39,837 bases of DNA from an uncultured Collinsella sp. (GCA_934667065.1 CAKULD010000012.1:1-39837); one strand, 5' to 3'; counted from the stretch's first letter, positions 1-7,693 are shown. Made by a program: numbers and translations. Notes: a model not told the origin generated them from the letters alone.

Positions 1-204
1 CGGCGGGCGGAGCATGGCCACCGGACCTATCGAAACACATCTCCACCGTTCCTTCAACTGGGAAAATGCCGCCCCCGCGGCCCGGATGGGGCCCCGGGGG
101 CGTTCGGCTAGCTGCGGGAAAGGCCTATCCGCTCAATGTGTTCGGCTGAGATCGGAAATCAACCAAAACGGGACCAGCAACTCCTACGACCAAAGGGCAA
201 AAAT
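1..204. other. Intergenic left edge, no supported gene
   Basis: I see no credible coding sequence here. The only open frame lacks a ribosome binding site and any recognisable protein. The stretch contains one strong GC hairpin (annotated separately) and otherwise nothing I can name. Confidence 0.5.
63..101 (-). terminator. Probable intrinsic terminator, leftward
   Basis: The arms at 71-83 and 89-101 pair at 12 of 13 positions around a short loop. Read on the minus strand the stem is followed after GGCA by TTTT (63-66). It could end the transcript of the HAD gene at 422-1051, although it lies some 320 bases downstream and the large inverted repeat at 205-327 intervenes. Confidence 0.5.
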
Positions 205-327
205 CTAAGTGAGTAGACTTTTTACGATCTGCCGAGCACACCCAAAACTGCCACCTCTGTGACCTGCGGTTTTACTAAGGCAGAAACGCTTTGTGCTCGG
301 CCTGCGCCAAAAAGTCTACTCACTTAG
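205..327. repeat. Imperfect inverted repeat with 36-nt arms
   Basis: The arms are 205-240 and 292-327. They match at 29 of 36 positions; the outer 19 positions (CTAAGTGAGTAGACTTTTT) and the inner ten (GCCGAGCACA) pair perfectly, with the mismatches confined to a seven-base block between. The 51-base centre can form smaller nested stems (CTGCC with GGCAG). No gene lies inside. It could be a miniature mobile element, a structured RNA or a complex 3' end of the HAD transcript. Confidence 0.8.
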
Positions 328-421
328 TCTGAGTCGAAGCCAAACGGACCAAATCGAAGCCAAAATGAGCCCATCTGCCGCAATTAATGCGCGAATCGGC
401 ACTGCTCGCGATGAATTGACG

Positions 422-1051
422 CTACAGAGCGGCCAAAATGTCGGACAGGTTGTCGATGACAACGTCGGCGGCGGACTGGTCCAGGTTGACGCCCTCGTGC
501 GGACGCAGGGCCAGGACGCGGGCGCCGGAGCGCTTGCCGGCCTCAATACCCATCGGCGAGTCCTCGATGACCAGGCACTCGGCCGGCTCCACGCCCAGTG
601 CCTCCATGGCGCGCAGGTAGATCTCGGGGTCGGGCTTAAACGCGCTGCACTCGTGGCCGCTGATGGTGTAGTCCAGCACGTCGGCAATACCGGCGATCTC
701 CACCAGCTCGTCGATCAGCTCACGATAGGACGAGCTCGCTATGGCGCACATCACGCCGCGCTCGTGTAGCTCGCGCATCACCGGCTCCGTCTGCTCGTTG
801 AGCAACTCGGCATACGGAACGGGATGGACCGGGCTGTAGACCTGCTTGTACTCCACGCGCAGGCGCTCACGCAGCTCGACATCGTCGGGCACCAGCGCCT
901 GCCAAATGGCCGGCTCGTTCGATCCCGAAAGATCGGGGATCTCGTCAAAATGGAACCCCTTCTCTTCCATAAACGCCACGCGACGACGGTTGTAGAACCA
1001 CTCGGTATCGACCAGCACGCCATCCATATCAAACAGCACTGCCTTGATCAC
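422..1051 (-). CDS. HAD-superfamily hydrolase (subfamily IA, beta-phosphoglucomutase-like)
   Basis: A 209-residue soluble phosphatase or phosphomutase-like protein. Motif I is FDMDGVLVDTE, with nucleophile Asp8 and Asp10; motif II Ser106 lies in IASSS; motif III Lys139 is in FKPDPEIY; motif IV is IEDSPMGIEAG (Glu163, Asp164). The helical cap between motifs I and II fits small phosphosugar substrates. The start is GTG at 1049-1051, preceded by a clear AGGAGG. Its position downstream of the SIS/PTS genes suggests, as inference only, dephosphorylation of a sugar phosphate from that pathway. The family is certain; the substrate is not. Confidence 0.9.
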   Translation of the reverse strand: MIKAVLFDMDGVLVDTEWFYNRRRVAFMEEKGFHFDEIPDLSGSNEPAIWQALVPDDVELRERLRVEYKQVYSPVHPVPYAELLNEQTEPVMRELHERGVMCAIASSSYRELIDELVEIAGIADVLDYTISGHECSAFKPDPEIYLRAMEALGVEPAECLVIEDSPMGIEAGKRSGARVLALRPHEGVNLDQSAADVVIDNLSDILAAL

Positions 1052-1131
1052 GGCGACCTCCTAAACAATTGACAGTTTTCCTCCGGGACAAATAGCGCAC
1101 AACGCCATCGATATAGTTCAACGCCCCGTTA

Positions 1132-1284
1132 TTGGCAAAGTCAGCGAGCGAGTCTCTGTCGTGACAAGGTGCCGTGAAATGAAAGGGCGCTGACCTTTCG
1201 GTCGCGCCCTTGAAATTGAACGGCAGATTGTCCGACAGAGGCTCGCGCAGCGTCGGCCTCTCCGCCGTTCGGTAGAACGGCGGA
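1132..1284. ncRNA. Structured RNA-like element, copy A (after SIS gene 1)
   Basis: In plus coordinates the long arm nests helices 1148-1160/1234-1246, 1163-1167/1228-1232, 1170-1175/1220-1225, and 1183-1190/1204-1211 continued by 1192-1195/1200-1203 with T1191 bulged. A second perfect hairpin (1261-1270/1275-1284, loop GGTA) begins six bases past the stop codon of the SIS gene at 1290. Copy B at 6508-6660 has the same architecture with different stem sequences. The internal loops GG/GA and GAARTGA/GAARYTGA and the bulged T are conserved. Strand is unresolved: a wobble in the first helix favours plus, while cotranscription with the SIS gene and a GAAA loop favour minus. Confidence 0.75.
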
Positions 1285-1289
1285 ACCTA

Positions 1290-2273
1290 TTAGTAGGAAA
1301 GCTTCCACATGTAGCGACGCATGGTCAGCGGGTGCTGACGAGCCTCGGCGATCTGGTTACCGTACTCACGCATAACGGCGAGGTGCAGCAGCGGGTTGAA
1401 GTAGGTGATGACGCTTGCGGGCACGGCGCTGGCCAGGCCGTAGTCCTTGGAGTCGATCAGAGCGACCTTGGCGCCCATGCGCTCAAGGAAGGTGAGGGCG
1501 CGGGCGTCCATCGGACGGGTAGCGCCATCGGACATGAAGAAGACGTAGGGCTTACCCTCGGTGGAAACCTCGAACGGGCCGTGGAAGTACTCGCCGGTGT
1601 TGTAGGCGGCGGCGTCGATCCACTGCATCTCGGTGAACAGGAAGGCGGCGTGAGAGTAAGCCATCTTCTCGGAGGCACCGGAAGCCATGAAGTAGATCAT
1701 CTCGTCGTCCTTGAAGTCCTCGGCGAACTTCTTGGCGAGCTTCTTGCAGGACTGAGCAGCGTTCTCGCACAGGTCGAAGACGTTGGTGAGGCCGGTGATC
1801 ATATCCTCGTAGTGATCATAGCCCTCGGTCTGCTGAAGGATCTCGAGAGCAAGAGCGATGGCATAGCCGGGCTTCTCGCACTTGGCGGCGTAGTTGGCCT
1901 CGAAGCCGTGGACGATGACGTGGTCGGCGTCGACGGTCAGAGCGGAGCCAGCCTTGTTGGTGAGGGAGACGACCGGGCAGTTGTGCTTCTTGGCGGTCTT
2001 GTTGGCCTCGACGGTCTCGGGCGTGGAGCCACCGAGGGAGCAGGTGATCACGAAGGTGTGCTCGCCGACCCAGGAAGGCGTGTCGTAGTTGAACTCGTTA
2101 GCGGTGAAGATCTGAACGTTGAGCTTGTCCGTGTTGTTGGCCAGGAAGTACTTGGCGGGGTACAGGTCGGACATGGAAGCACCGCAGCCGACGAAAGCGA
2201 CGCTGTGGATCTCGTGGTTGGACAGGACGTCAGCGACGATCTGCTTAGGGAGGTTAAGGTCGATCTCGTACAT
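1290..2273 (-). CDS. SIS-domain deglycase-like protein (fructoselysine/glucoselysine-6-P deglycase family)
   Basis: A 327-residue cytoplasmic protein with two SIS sugar-isomerase domains. Residues 25-45 (AFVGCGASMSDLYPAKYF) form the first phosphosugar loop, and CSLGGSTPET is the second. Glu215 and His231 (in EYFHGP) are spaced 16 apart, like the catalytic Glu/His of the GlmS isomerase domain. The C-terminus MRRYMWKLSY resembles the end of FrlB. In this family the reaction releases an amino acid from a phosphorylated sugar-amine. Start is the ATG at 2271-2273, nine bases after AAAGGA; longer in-frame starts have no ribosome site. It is 199 bases downstream of the PTS IID gene. The exact substrate is not provable from sequence. 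Confidence 0.8.
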   Translation of the reverse strand: MYEIDLNLPKQIVADVLSNHEIHSVAFVGCGASMSDLYPAKYFLANNTDKLNVQIFTANEFNYDTPSWVGEHTFVITCSLGGSTPETVEANKTAKKHNCPVVSLTNKAGSALTVDADHVIVHGFEANYAAKCEKPGYAIALALEILQQTEGYDHYEDMITGLTNVFDLCENAAQSCKKLAKKFAEDFKDDEMIYFMASGASEKMAYSHAAFLFTEMQWIDAAAYNTGEYFHGPFEVSTEGKPYVFFMSDGATRPMDARALTFLERMGAKVALIDSKDYGLASAVPASVITYFNPLLHLAVMREYGNQIAEARQHPLTMRRYMWKLSY

Positions 2274-2365
2274 CTGACACATTCCTTTCGATTTTTGCGG
2301 CGCCACATTGCCGGACGCTCGCAGGGTTACCGTGATTAGGGCCGAGTCGCCAGCCCGTTGAGGAT

Positions 2366-2439
2366 GTGACAAAGGGACTGTCTCTTTGTCACGTTTTGGG
2401 GAAGGGAACCTGCCTGGGGGTATGGGATCCCAGGCAGGT
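2366..2439. repeat. Two adjacent REP-like palindromes
   Basis: The first (2366-2392) has 12-base arms, 11 pairing, around CTG. The second (2408-2439) has perfect 11-base arms ACCTGCCTGGG and complement around a ten-base loop. They lie between the PTS IID gene and SIS gene 1 and could attenuate or end the PTS transcript, although neither is followed by a T-run on the minus strand. Confidence 0.65.
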
Positions 2440-2472
2440 CCCCGGGGAAAGCGCTCTGGCGCTGGGTCGCGA

Positions 2473-3306
2473 CTAGGCCAGAATGCCGGCCGCGGAGAGG
2501 GCGATGCCGCCCACGATGGCGATCACGAGAAGCCAACCGGTGTTGACGTTCTTCTTGATGAGCCAGTACATAAGGCCGGTGAGGCCGAGGGAGATCATCT
2601 GGGGCATCATGCCGTCCAGGATGTCCTGGATCACGACGGTGCCGTCAGCGAACTGCAGCGGGGTGGTGGCGCCGATCAGCGTAGCGATCATGCCGCCCAC
2701 GGACATAAGACCCACGATGCCGCAGACATACATAAGCTTCTCCATGAGGTCGCCGCCCTGGAGCTTGCTCAGGTACTCGTGGCCGCCCTGGTAGCCCATC
2801 TTGGCAGCGAACCATGTGATCAGCACCGAGGGGACGATGGAGATGAGCATGGCCAGGATCGGGCCCATGATGGAGCCCTGCTGAGCCAGCTGGACGCCCA
2901 GGCCAAAGGCGATGACGCGGATGGTGCCCTGGAAGAAGGAGTCACCGATACCGGAAAGCGGGCCCATGAGAGAGGTCTTGACCGCGTTGATCGAATCGGG
3001 GTCGAAGTTCTCGGGATCCTTGGCGTACTGCTCCTCCATGGAGGCGGCGAGGCCCAGGACGAAAGCGCTCGTCTGCGGGGTGCAGTTGTAGAACGCCATG
3101 TGACGGTGGTAAGCCTCTTTCTTAGCAGCGAGCTGCTTGGGGTCGGACTCATCCGGATAGAGGCGGTCGAGCGTGGGGACCATGCCGTAGAGGAAGCCCA
3201 TGTTCATCTGACGCTCGTAGTTCCAAGAGGCCTGGATGGCCCAGGAGCGCCAGAAGAACTGGCTGACCTTCTTGTTCAGGGACACGTCCTTGGTTGCGGT
3301 TGCCAT
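2473..3306 (-). CDS. PTS mannose-family permease subunit IID
   Basis: A 277-residue integral membrane component of a mannose/fructose/sorbose-class phosphotransferase system. Family features are visible: the N-terminal FFWRSWAIQASWNYERQMNMGF, the LMGPLSGIGDSFFQGTIR block around residues 112-130, and hydrophobic segments in the C-terminal half, including a final one near 255-275. With IIC it forms the membrane channel that imports and phosphorylates the sugar. Start is ATG at 3304-3306 after TAAGGAGG, 13 bases past the IIC stop, so it is tightly cotranscribed with IIC. The partner SIS genes point to a sugar-amine rather than mannose as substrate, which is an inference. Confidence 0.93.
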   Translation of the reverse strand: MATATKDVSLNKKVSQFFWRSWAIQASWNYERQMNMGFLYGMVPTLDRLYPDESDPKQLAAKKEAYHRHMAFYNCTPQTSAFVLGLAASMEEQYAKDPENFDPDSINAVKTSLMGPLSGIGDSFFQGTIRVIAFGLGVQLAQQGSIMGPILAMLISIVPSVLITWFAAKMGYQGGHEYLSKLQGGDLMEKLMYVCGIVGLMSVGGMIATLIGATTPLQFADGTVVIQDILDGMMPQMISLGLTGLMYWLIKKNVNTGWLLVIAIVGGIALSAAGILA

Positions 3307-3319
3307 AGTGTGTTCCTCC

Positions 3320-4114
3320 TTAGTCTTCGTCGTCTTCGAGCGGATCGTAGTCGGAATCGACACCGGCGGCAGCATGGGAACCATTGAACTTAAAGCCCAT
3401 GAAGACGATAGCCAAGCACACACCGATCAGAGCGACCGCGATGACGGACAGGTTGAGGTAAGCGGCGAGCAGGAAACCGATGAACAGGAACGGGGTCATG
3501 CCCTTCTTGATCATCATGGTGAGCAGCAGGGCCAAGCCGTAGGCGGTCATGATCTTGGTGGAAACGTTAAGACCAGTGGACAGCCACTCGGGAACCATGT
3601 TGACGATGGCCTGGACCAGGTCGGTGCCAACAAAGACGGCGAGGAAGATCGGCAGGAAGTACATGATGGCGTACAGACCGGCGCCGGCGCAGATGTGCAT
3701 GCGGTAGGCGGTCTTGAATTTACCGTTATCGATCGCGTTATCGGCCACGTGGGTGAGGGCGGCGATGATGGAACGGAAGACAATGCCGAGGAGCTGACCC
3801 AGGACGGCGACCGGGATGGCGATCGTCATGGCGGTCTCGGCGGAAGCATCGGTCAGGCACGCAAAGGCAGCGGCGACGATGCCGCCCAGGACCATATCGG
3901 GCGGAACGGCTGCGCCGACCTGCACCAGGCCCATGGACACGAGCTCGACGGCAGCACCGACGGCGAGGCCGGTGGGCACATCGCCCAGCAGCAGACCGAC
4001 GAGCGTGGCGCCGACGAGGGGCTGCTCGAAGTTAAGACGACCGAGCAGGCGGGAGTCCCACATGCAGAACACGCCGACGAGGCCGACGAGCACCGCACTG
4101 ATGAACGTATTCAT
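3320..4114 (-). CDS. PTS mannose-family permease subunit IIC
   Basis: A 264-residue hydrophobic protein with several predicted membrane spans. Typical EIIC-Man features include LNFEQPLVGATLVGLLLGDVPTG near residues 28-50 and the VELVSMGLVQVGAAVPPD block near 56-75. The C-terminal tail is short and strongly acidic (DPLEDDED). AAGGAG lies six bases upstream of the ATG. It sits between the IIAB and IID genes in the order IIAB-IIC-IID, the usual subunit set of this class. Confidence 0.93.
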   Translation of the reverse strand: MNTFISAVLVGLVGVFCMWDSRLLGRLNFEQPLVGATLVGLLLGDVPTGLAVGAAVELVSMGLVQVGAAVPPDMVLGGIVAAAFACLTDASAETAMTIAIPVAVLGQLLGIVFRSIIAALTHVADNAIDNGKFKTAYRMHICAGAGLYAIMYFLPIFLAVFVGTDLVQAIVNMVPEWLSTGLNVSTKIMTAYGLALLLTMMIKKGMTPFLFIGFLLAAYLNLSVIAVALIGVCLAIVFMGFKFNGSHAAAGVDSDYDPLEDDED

Positions 4115-4150
4115 ACCCTTCTCCTTTCAGTCAGGCAAAAGCCTGGTTGA

Positions 4151-5074
4151 TTACAGCTTGGCGTCGATGTCGACGCTCTGATACGTGGGGGTCTGCTGGA
4201 CGTAGAGCTTGATGCCCATGTCGAGCAGCTGGTTGACGTCGGCCTTCTGGGTGGCGTCGAAGAAGACGGAGCTGTCCTTGCCGCCGACCTGCTCGGCACC
4301 GTCGTGGTTGGCGGTGGCGCCCAGGTTGATGGCATCGAGCTTGTAGCCCTGGCAGAACTGCAGCATCTCGGCGGTGTTGCCAAAGACGAACATGACGCGC
4401 TCGCCGAGGGTGTTGAGCTTGTCCATCTTGGCGAGGGCACGCTCGACGGTGAAGACGTTCAGGCGCACGCCCTGGGGCTTGGCCAGCTTAAGGGCGCCCT
4501 TCTTGATGCCATCGTTGGCGGCAGCGTTGTCGACGACGATGATGCGCTCGGCCTGAACCTTGGTGGTCCAGGTAAAGACGACCTGGCCGTGCAGCAGGCG
4601 GTAGTCAAGACGTGCGAGGACGATCTTGGCGGGACCGGCGCTGTGACGAGCGGCCTTGGCCTTCTTGGCGGGAGCCGCGGCAACCTCGACCGGAGCGTTG
4701 GGGCTGGTCAGACCGGTGCGGGCCTCGTTGATGAGGGCCGCGAGCTCGGCGCCCTTGACCGGGGCGGGGCTCATAGCAAGCGTGAGCGCCAGCGGGATGT
4801 TGAAACCGCTGATCACCGTGAATGCTGCACCGTTACGGGAAAGCTCGACCATGCTGTTGTTGACCGAGCTACCGAGCATATCGGTTAGCACATAGACGGT
4901 ATCGTCCGCATTGAACGTGGCGATCATGGCGTCCACCTTGTTGGTGATGGGCTCCTTGTCGTCACGAGCAAGCGACACGACGTGGACGTTCGACACGTCG
5001 CCGAGAACCATCTCGAGCGTGTCTTTGGCGCCTGCGGCCAGGCCGCCATGAGATGCGAGAATGATCTGATTCAT
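4151..5074 (-). CDS. PTS mannose-family fused IIA-IIB phosphocarrier
   Basis: A 307-residue cytoplasmic two-domain protein. The IIA domain (about 1-121) carries the phospho-acceptor His9 in ILASHGGLA; an Ala/Pro/Lys-rich linker (about 122-148) leads to the IIB domain (about 149-307), whose phospho-His162 lies in RLLHGQV. Phosphate passes from HPr to His9, to His162, then to the incoming sugar. It is first in the operon: an AAGGAGG precedes the ATG and a TATAAT-like promoter lies about 30 bases upstream. The fusion is normal for this family (as in ManX), not a frameshift product. Confidence 0.93.
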   Translation of the reverse strand: MNQIILASHGGLAAGAKDTLEMVLGDVSNVHVVSLARDDKEPITNKVDAMIATFNADDTVYVLTDMLGSSVNNSMVELSRNGAAFTVISGFNIPLALTLAMSPAPVKGAELAALINEARTGLTSPNAPVEVAAAPAKKAKAARHSAGPAKIVLARLDYRLLHGQVVFTWTTKVQAERIIVVDNAAANDGIKKGALKLAKPQGVRLNVFTVERALAKMDKLNTLGERVMFVFGNTAEMLQFCQGYKLDAINLGATANHDGAEQVGGKDSSVFFDATQKADVNQLLDMGIKLYVQQTPTYQSVDIDAKL

Positions 5075-5093
5075 CTTGCCTCCTCCTTTTCGT

Positions 5094-5143
5094 TATGGTC
5101 ATTATAACGTCTTATACGTTGGTTATATTGCTAATAAGTATAA
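5094..5143 (-). promoter_or_regulatory. Promoter and palindromic operator candidates of the PTS operon
   Basis: On the minus strand a perfect TATAAT (5101-5106) lies about 27 bases before the IIAB start. It overlaps the inverted repeat CGTTAT-N7-ATAACG (plus strand), and a second inverted pair TTATAC/GTATAA lies at 5112-5117 and 5138-5143. The -35 region is poor, consistent with activator or repressor control. The motif ACGTTATA recurs upstream of the EamA gene near 6378-6386. Confidence 0.5.
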
Positions 5144-5256
5144 AGACCGTTCGCGGGTGAAAATCGACCGTTGGCGGGTTTAACGGACTCGAAACGTAGT
5201 GGCTGGGCGGGGTTGCGCTGAGCGAATAGTCCCAGCTCACACGGCACGTTATCCCC

Positions 5257-6339
5257 CTATCGCACGAAGTACCAGGGGCTTTCCTGCACAGTAGGCTCCA
5301 GGGCGATGCCCGTGCGCTCCTTGAACAGATCCATGTCCTGAGACTTCTCGGTCCACCATGCATTGGGCTTAAAGGTCATGCTCTCAACGACATGTCCCAC
5401 AAAGGCACTGCTGCGCAGCTTGGAGAAATCGGTGTTCATGATCAGGATGGACGTGAGCACCAGCACGATGCCCAAAATCTTGATCGCGCCGGCGGACTCG
5501 GCATAGACGCCGATACCGATCAGGACAGTCGCAACGGTTTCGAACGAGGCCACGACCGGAACCTTCGACGTCTCAAGATCCATGGAAAGGCCTTGCATAT
5601 AGAAGATGTATGCAAGAGCCGTAGGAACAAAGCCAAAGCCCGCGAACAACAGGATGAGCTGGGGGGACATTGCTGCGGCCATATCGGACCACGGAGCCGA
5701 AAGGACCGCCATAAAGCATCCGCCAAAGACAAAGCCCCAAAACGTAACCGCCAGCGGGTGCAGGGTCTTGGTTGCCATGCGGCTAAATACCGCCAGCAAA
5801 GCGCCGCAAAGTCCGGCAATGACGCCCGAGGTAACGCCCCAAACCGAGAAATGGAAACCAGAAAGATCGCCATTCGTCACCGCGAGCACGCAGCCGACAA
5901 TGTTAAAGACGATGGCGACGAGCTTGTTGGGGGTCACGCCCTCGCGATAGAGTACGCGACCGAGCATGACGCCAAACACCGGCGAAGTGTAGAGCAGCAC
6001 CGATGCCGTGGACATGCCCACCTCACCCATGCACTCGTAATAGCAAGTGTTGGCGACGCCCAAACCGACGATACCGACAAGCGCGCAGGGAACCAACTCT
6101 TTAGGGCTTGCTTTGAACAACGTCATAGGGCCCGAGGTCTTTCCCTCACGAGCACCTCCCTGGCAACCCATAAATGCCAAGACCGGAGCCATTAAGATGG
6201 CACCCGATAACAGGCGAAAGGCCGCCATGCTCTGAGACGAAACGCCCAGCGCGGATATTCCGTTGACAAAGATTCCGATGGTGCCCCACATAAGCGCGGC
6301 GATCAGCACCAACGCGTAGCCCAGATTGCTTTTCTTCAA
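5257..6339 (-). CDS. EamA/DMT-family membrane transporter
   Basis: A 360-residue inner-membrane protein with ten predicted spans arranged as two EamA repeats: the first from about residue 7 (LVLIAALMWGTIGIFVNGIS) to 155, the second from about 165 to 303. The family exports or imports small metabolites such as amino acids. A hydrophilic tail of about 55 residues follows the last span, longer than usual. The start codon is TTG (6337-6339), supported by AAGGAGG. It lies between the PTS operon and SIS gene 2, so it may move the amino acid released by deglycation or the substrate itself; that role is inference. Confidence 0.88.
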   Translation of the reverse strand: MKKSNLGYALVLIAALMWGTIGIFVNGISALGVSSQSMAAFRLLSGAILMAPVLAFMGCQGGAREGKTSGPMTLFKASPKELVPCALVGIVGLGVANTCYYECMGEVGMSTASVLLYTSPVFGVMLGRVLYREGVTPNKLVAIVFNIVGCVLAVTNGDLSGFHFSVWGVTSGVIAGLCGALLAVFSRMATKTLHPLAVTFWGFVFGGCFMAVLSAPWSDMAAAMSPQLILLFAGFGFVPTALAYIFYMQGLSMDLETSKVPVVASFETVATVLIGIGVYAESAGAIKILGIVLVLTSILIMNTDFSKLRSSAFVGHVVESMTFKPNAWWTEKSQDMDLFKERTGIALEPTVQESPWYFVR

Positions 6340-6441
6340 CGCAGCCTCCTTGGCATGTTTCCAGTATGTTTCATGCTACGTTATAGTCGTTATATACATT
6401 TATCAAGACCGAAATCGGCGAACGGGAAAACATTGACACAA

Positions 6442-6486
6442 GGAGTGTCCCCAAGTGCCGGCACAAAAGGAACGTCCCCAAGTGCC
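6442..6486. repeat. Tandem REP-like 18-mers
   Basis: Two direct copies, 6442-6459 (GGAGTGTCCCCAAGTGCC) and 6469-6486 (GGAACGTCCCCAAGTGCC), are separated by GGCACAAAA, whose GGCAC can pair with either GTGCC. An inverted near-copy lies at 38094-38111. They sit upstream of the EamA gene, outside the structured element B. Confidence 0.75.
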
Positions 6487-6507
6487 AACCACGGCGACGC
6501 CGATGTT

Positions 6508-6660
6508 TTGGCAATGTCAGCGAAAACCCGTCAGAGCGAGCAAGGTGCCTTGAAGTGAGGCGGCATTGACCTTCTGGTCATGCCGCCGAAGCTGAAAGGC
6601 AGATTGCCGCCCTGGCGGGTTTGCAGCGTCGAGCCACTACGCGGTTTGGTAAAACCGCGT
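6508..6660. ncRNA. Structured RNA-like element, copy B (after SIS gene 2)
   Basis: Same architecture as copy A at 1132-1284. Plus-coordinate helices are 6524-6534/6612-6622, 6540-6543/6604-6607, 6546-6551/6596-6601, and 6559-6566/6580-6587 continued by 6568-6571/6576-6579, again with a single bulged T (6567). The companion hairpin 6639-6647/6652-6660 keeps the GGTA loop although its stem differs. The hairpin starts three bases past the stop codon of SIS gene 2. Flanking blocks GTCAGCG and GCAGCGTCG are shared by both copies. Confidence 0.75.
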
Positions 6661-6662
6661 AA

Positions 6663-7655
6663 TTAATAGTCCAGCTTCCACATGTAGCGGCGCGTCATGT
6701 AGTCCTTGTGGGTGACGGCAGAGAGCGCGCGCATGTACACGTTGTTGAGGATCGGCGCGAAGATCAGATGGTTGAAGTACTCGCTCACGCTGTCCTTGAT
6801 GTCGTTGAGGCCGAGCTCCTTGGCGTCGAGCTGGTAGACGCGCTCGCCACCGTACTGGTTGACGAAGCGAATGCCGCGCTCGTCGTTGCAGCGGCTGCGG
6901 CCGACGCTGATGAGCTGGAACAGCGAGGTGCGCTTGTCCAGGATCTCGAAGGGACCGTGGAAGAAGTCGCAGGTGTTGATGGTGCAGGAATCGATCTGCA
7001 GCATCTCCTGCACGTTGCAGATGCTAAAAACGTAGGCGGCGCCAAAGAGCGGGCCCTGAGCCATCACGTTGATGCAGGGCTTGTCGGCGTTCTGCTCGGC
7101 CCACTTGGCGGCCAGCGGACGGGTGTACTCAACGGCCTTGCGATAGATCGGGTCGACCAGGTCGAACGCGGCCATAGCGGTCTCGTACTCGGCATAGCCC
7201 TCGGTCTGCTGCGTGAGCTCCATGGCGATCATGGTCACGACGGCAGAGTTGGTGCGGCCCATGCAGGACTCGTCGACGGCCAGGCTGTCGTACTGGACCT
7301 TGTAGTCGCAGACCTCGGTGAGGGCAGACTCGTCAACATAGATGGCGATGGTGCTGGCGCCGTGATCCTTGGCGACCTGGGCGGCAACGATGGTCTCCTT
7401 GGTGCCGCGCATGGAAACGACGACGGCCAGGGTGTTCTCGTTGACGTAGGCCGGGGTGGCGTGCACGAACTCGTTGCTGGTGTAGCTGGAGCTCACGACC
7501 TGCGTGGCCTCGTGCTCCATAAAGTACTGGGCAGGATAGTTGCCGCCGTTGGAGCCGCCGGCACCGATCCACACGACGCGCTTGATGCCGCCCTTGTCCG
7601 CCTTGTCAGCCAAAACCTGCGAAACGACGTCTTTGACCTGTTCCTGAGTAGTCAT
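6663..7655 (-). CDS. SIS-domain deglycase-like protein, second paralogue
   Basis: A 330-residue cytoplasmic two-SIS-domain protein, clearly related to but divergent from the protein at 1290-2273. The first phosphosugar loop is WIGAGGSNGGNYPAQYF (about 29-45); the second is VSMRGTKET. The catalytic pair spaced 16 apart is Glu217 and His233 (FFHGPFEI), and the C-terminus is TRRYMWKLDY. In this family two paralogues can act on fructosyl- and glucosyl-type adducts (GfrF and GfrE of Salmonella), so a division of labour is plausible here. The ATG follows AAAGG by ten bases. It is divergent from the GntR regulator gene. Confidence 0.78.
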   Translation of the reverse strand: MTTQEQVKDVVSQVLADKADKGGIKRVVWIGAGGSNGGNYPAQYFMEHEATQVVSSSYTSNEFVHATPAYVNENTLAVVVSMRGTKETIVAAQVAKDHGASTIAIYVDESALTEVCDYKVQYDSLAVDESCMGRTNSAVVTMIAMELTQQTEGYAEYETAMAAFDLVDPIYRKAVEYTRPLAAKWAEQNADKPCINVMAQGPLFGAAYVFSICNVQEMLQIDSCTINTCDFFHGPFEILDKRTSLFQLISVGRSRCNDERGIRFVNQYGGERVYQLDAKELGLNDIKDSVSEYFNHLIFAPILNNVYMRALSAVTHKDYMTRRYMWKLDY

Positions 7656-7693
7656 CGTGCATCAGCCTTTCTTCTCGTTTGATGCTCTCGATG

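Noticed and set aside
14..208. Small plus-strand frame at the left edge
   Set aside because: No ribosome site, no family likeness, and it spans the GC-rich terminator-like hairpin.
4151..5074. IIA-IIB fusion as a frameshift or assembly artefact
   Set aside because: Fused IIAB with an Ala/Pro/Lys linker is normal in the mannose family, and both phospho-His sites are intact.
6663..7655. Loss of catalytic Glu in SIS gene 2 (CDFFHGP versus GEYFHGP in SIS gene 1)
   Set aside because: The catalytic Glu lies 16 residues before the His, by analogy with GlmS, and is present (Glu217/His233). The Asp is a neighbouring change, not loss of the active site.
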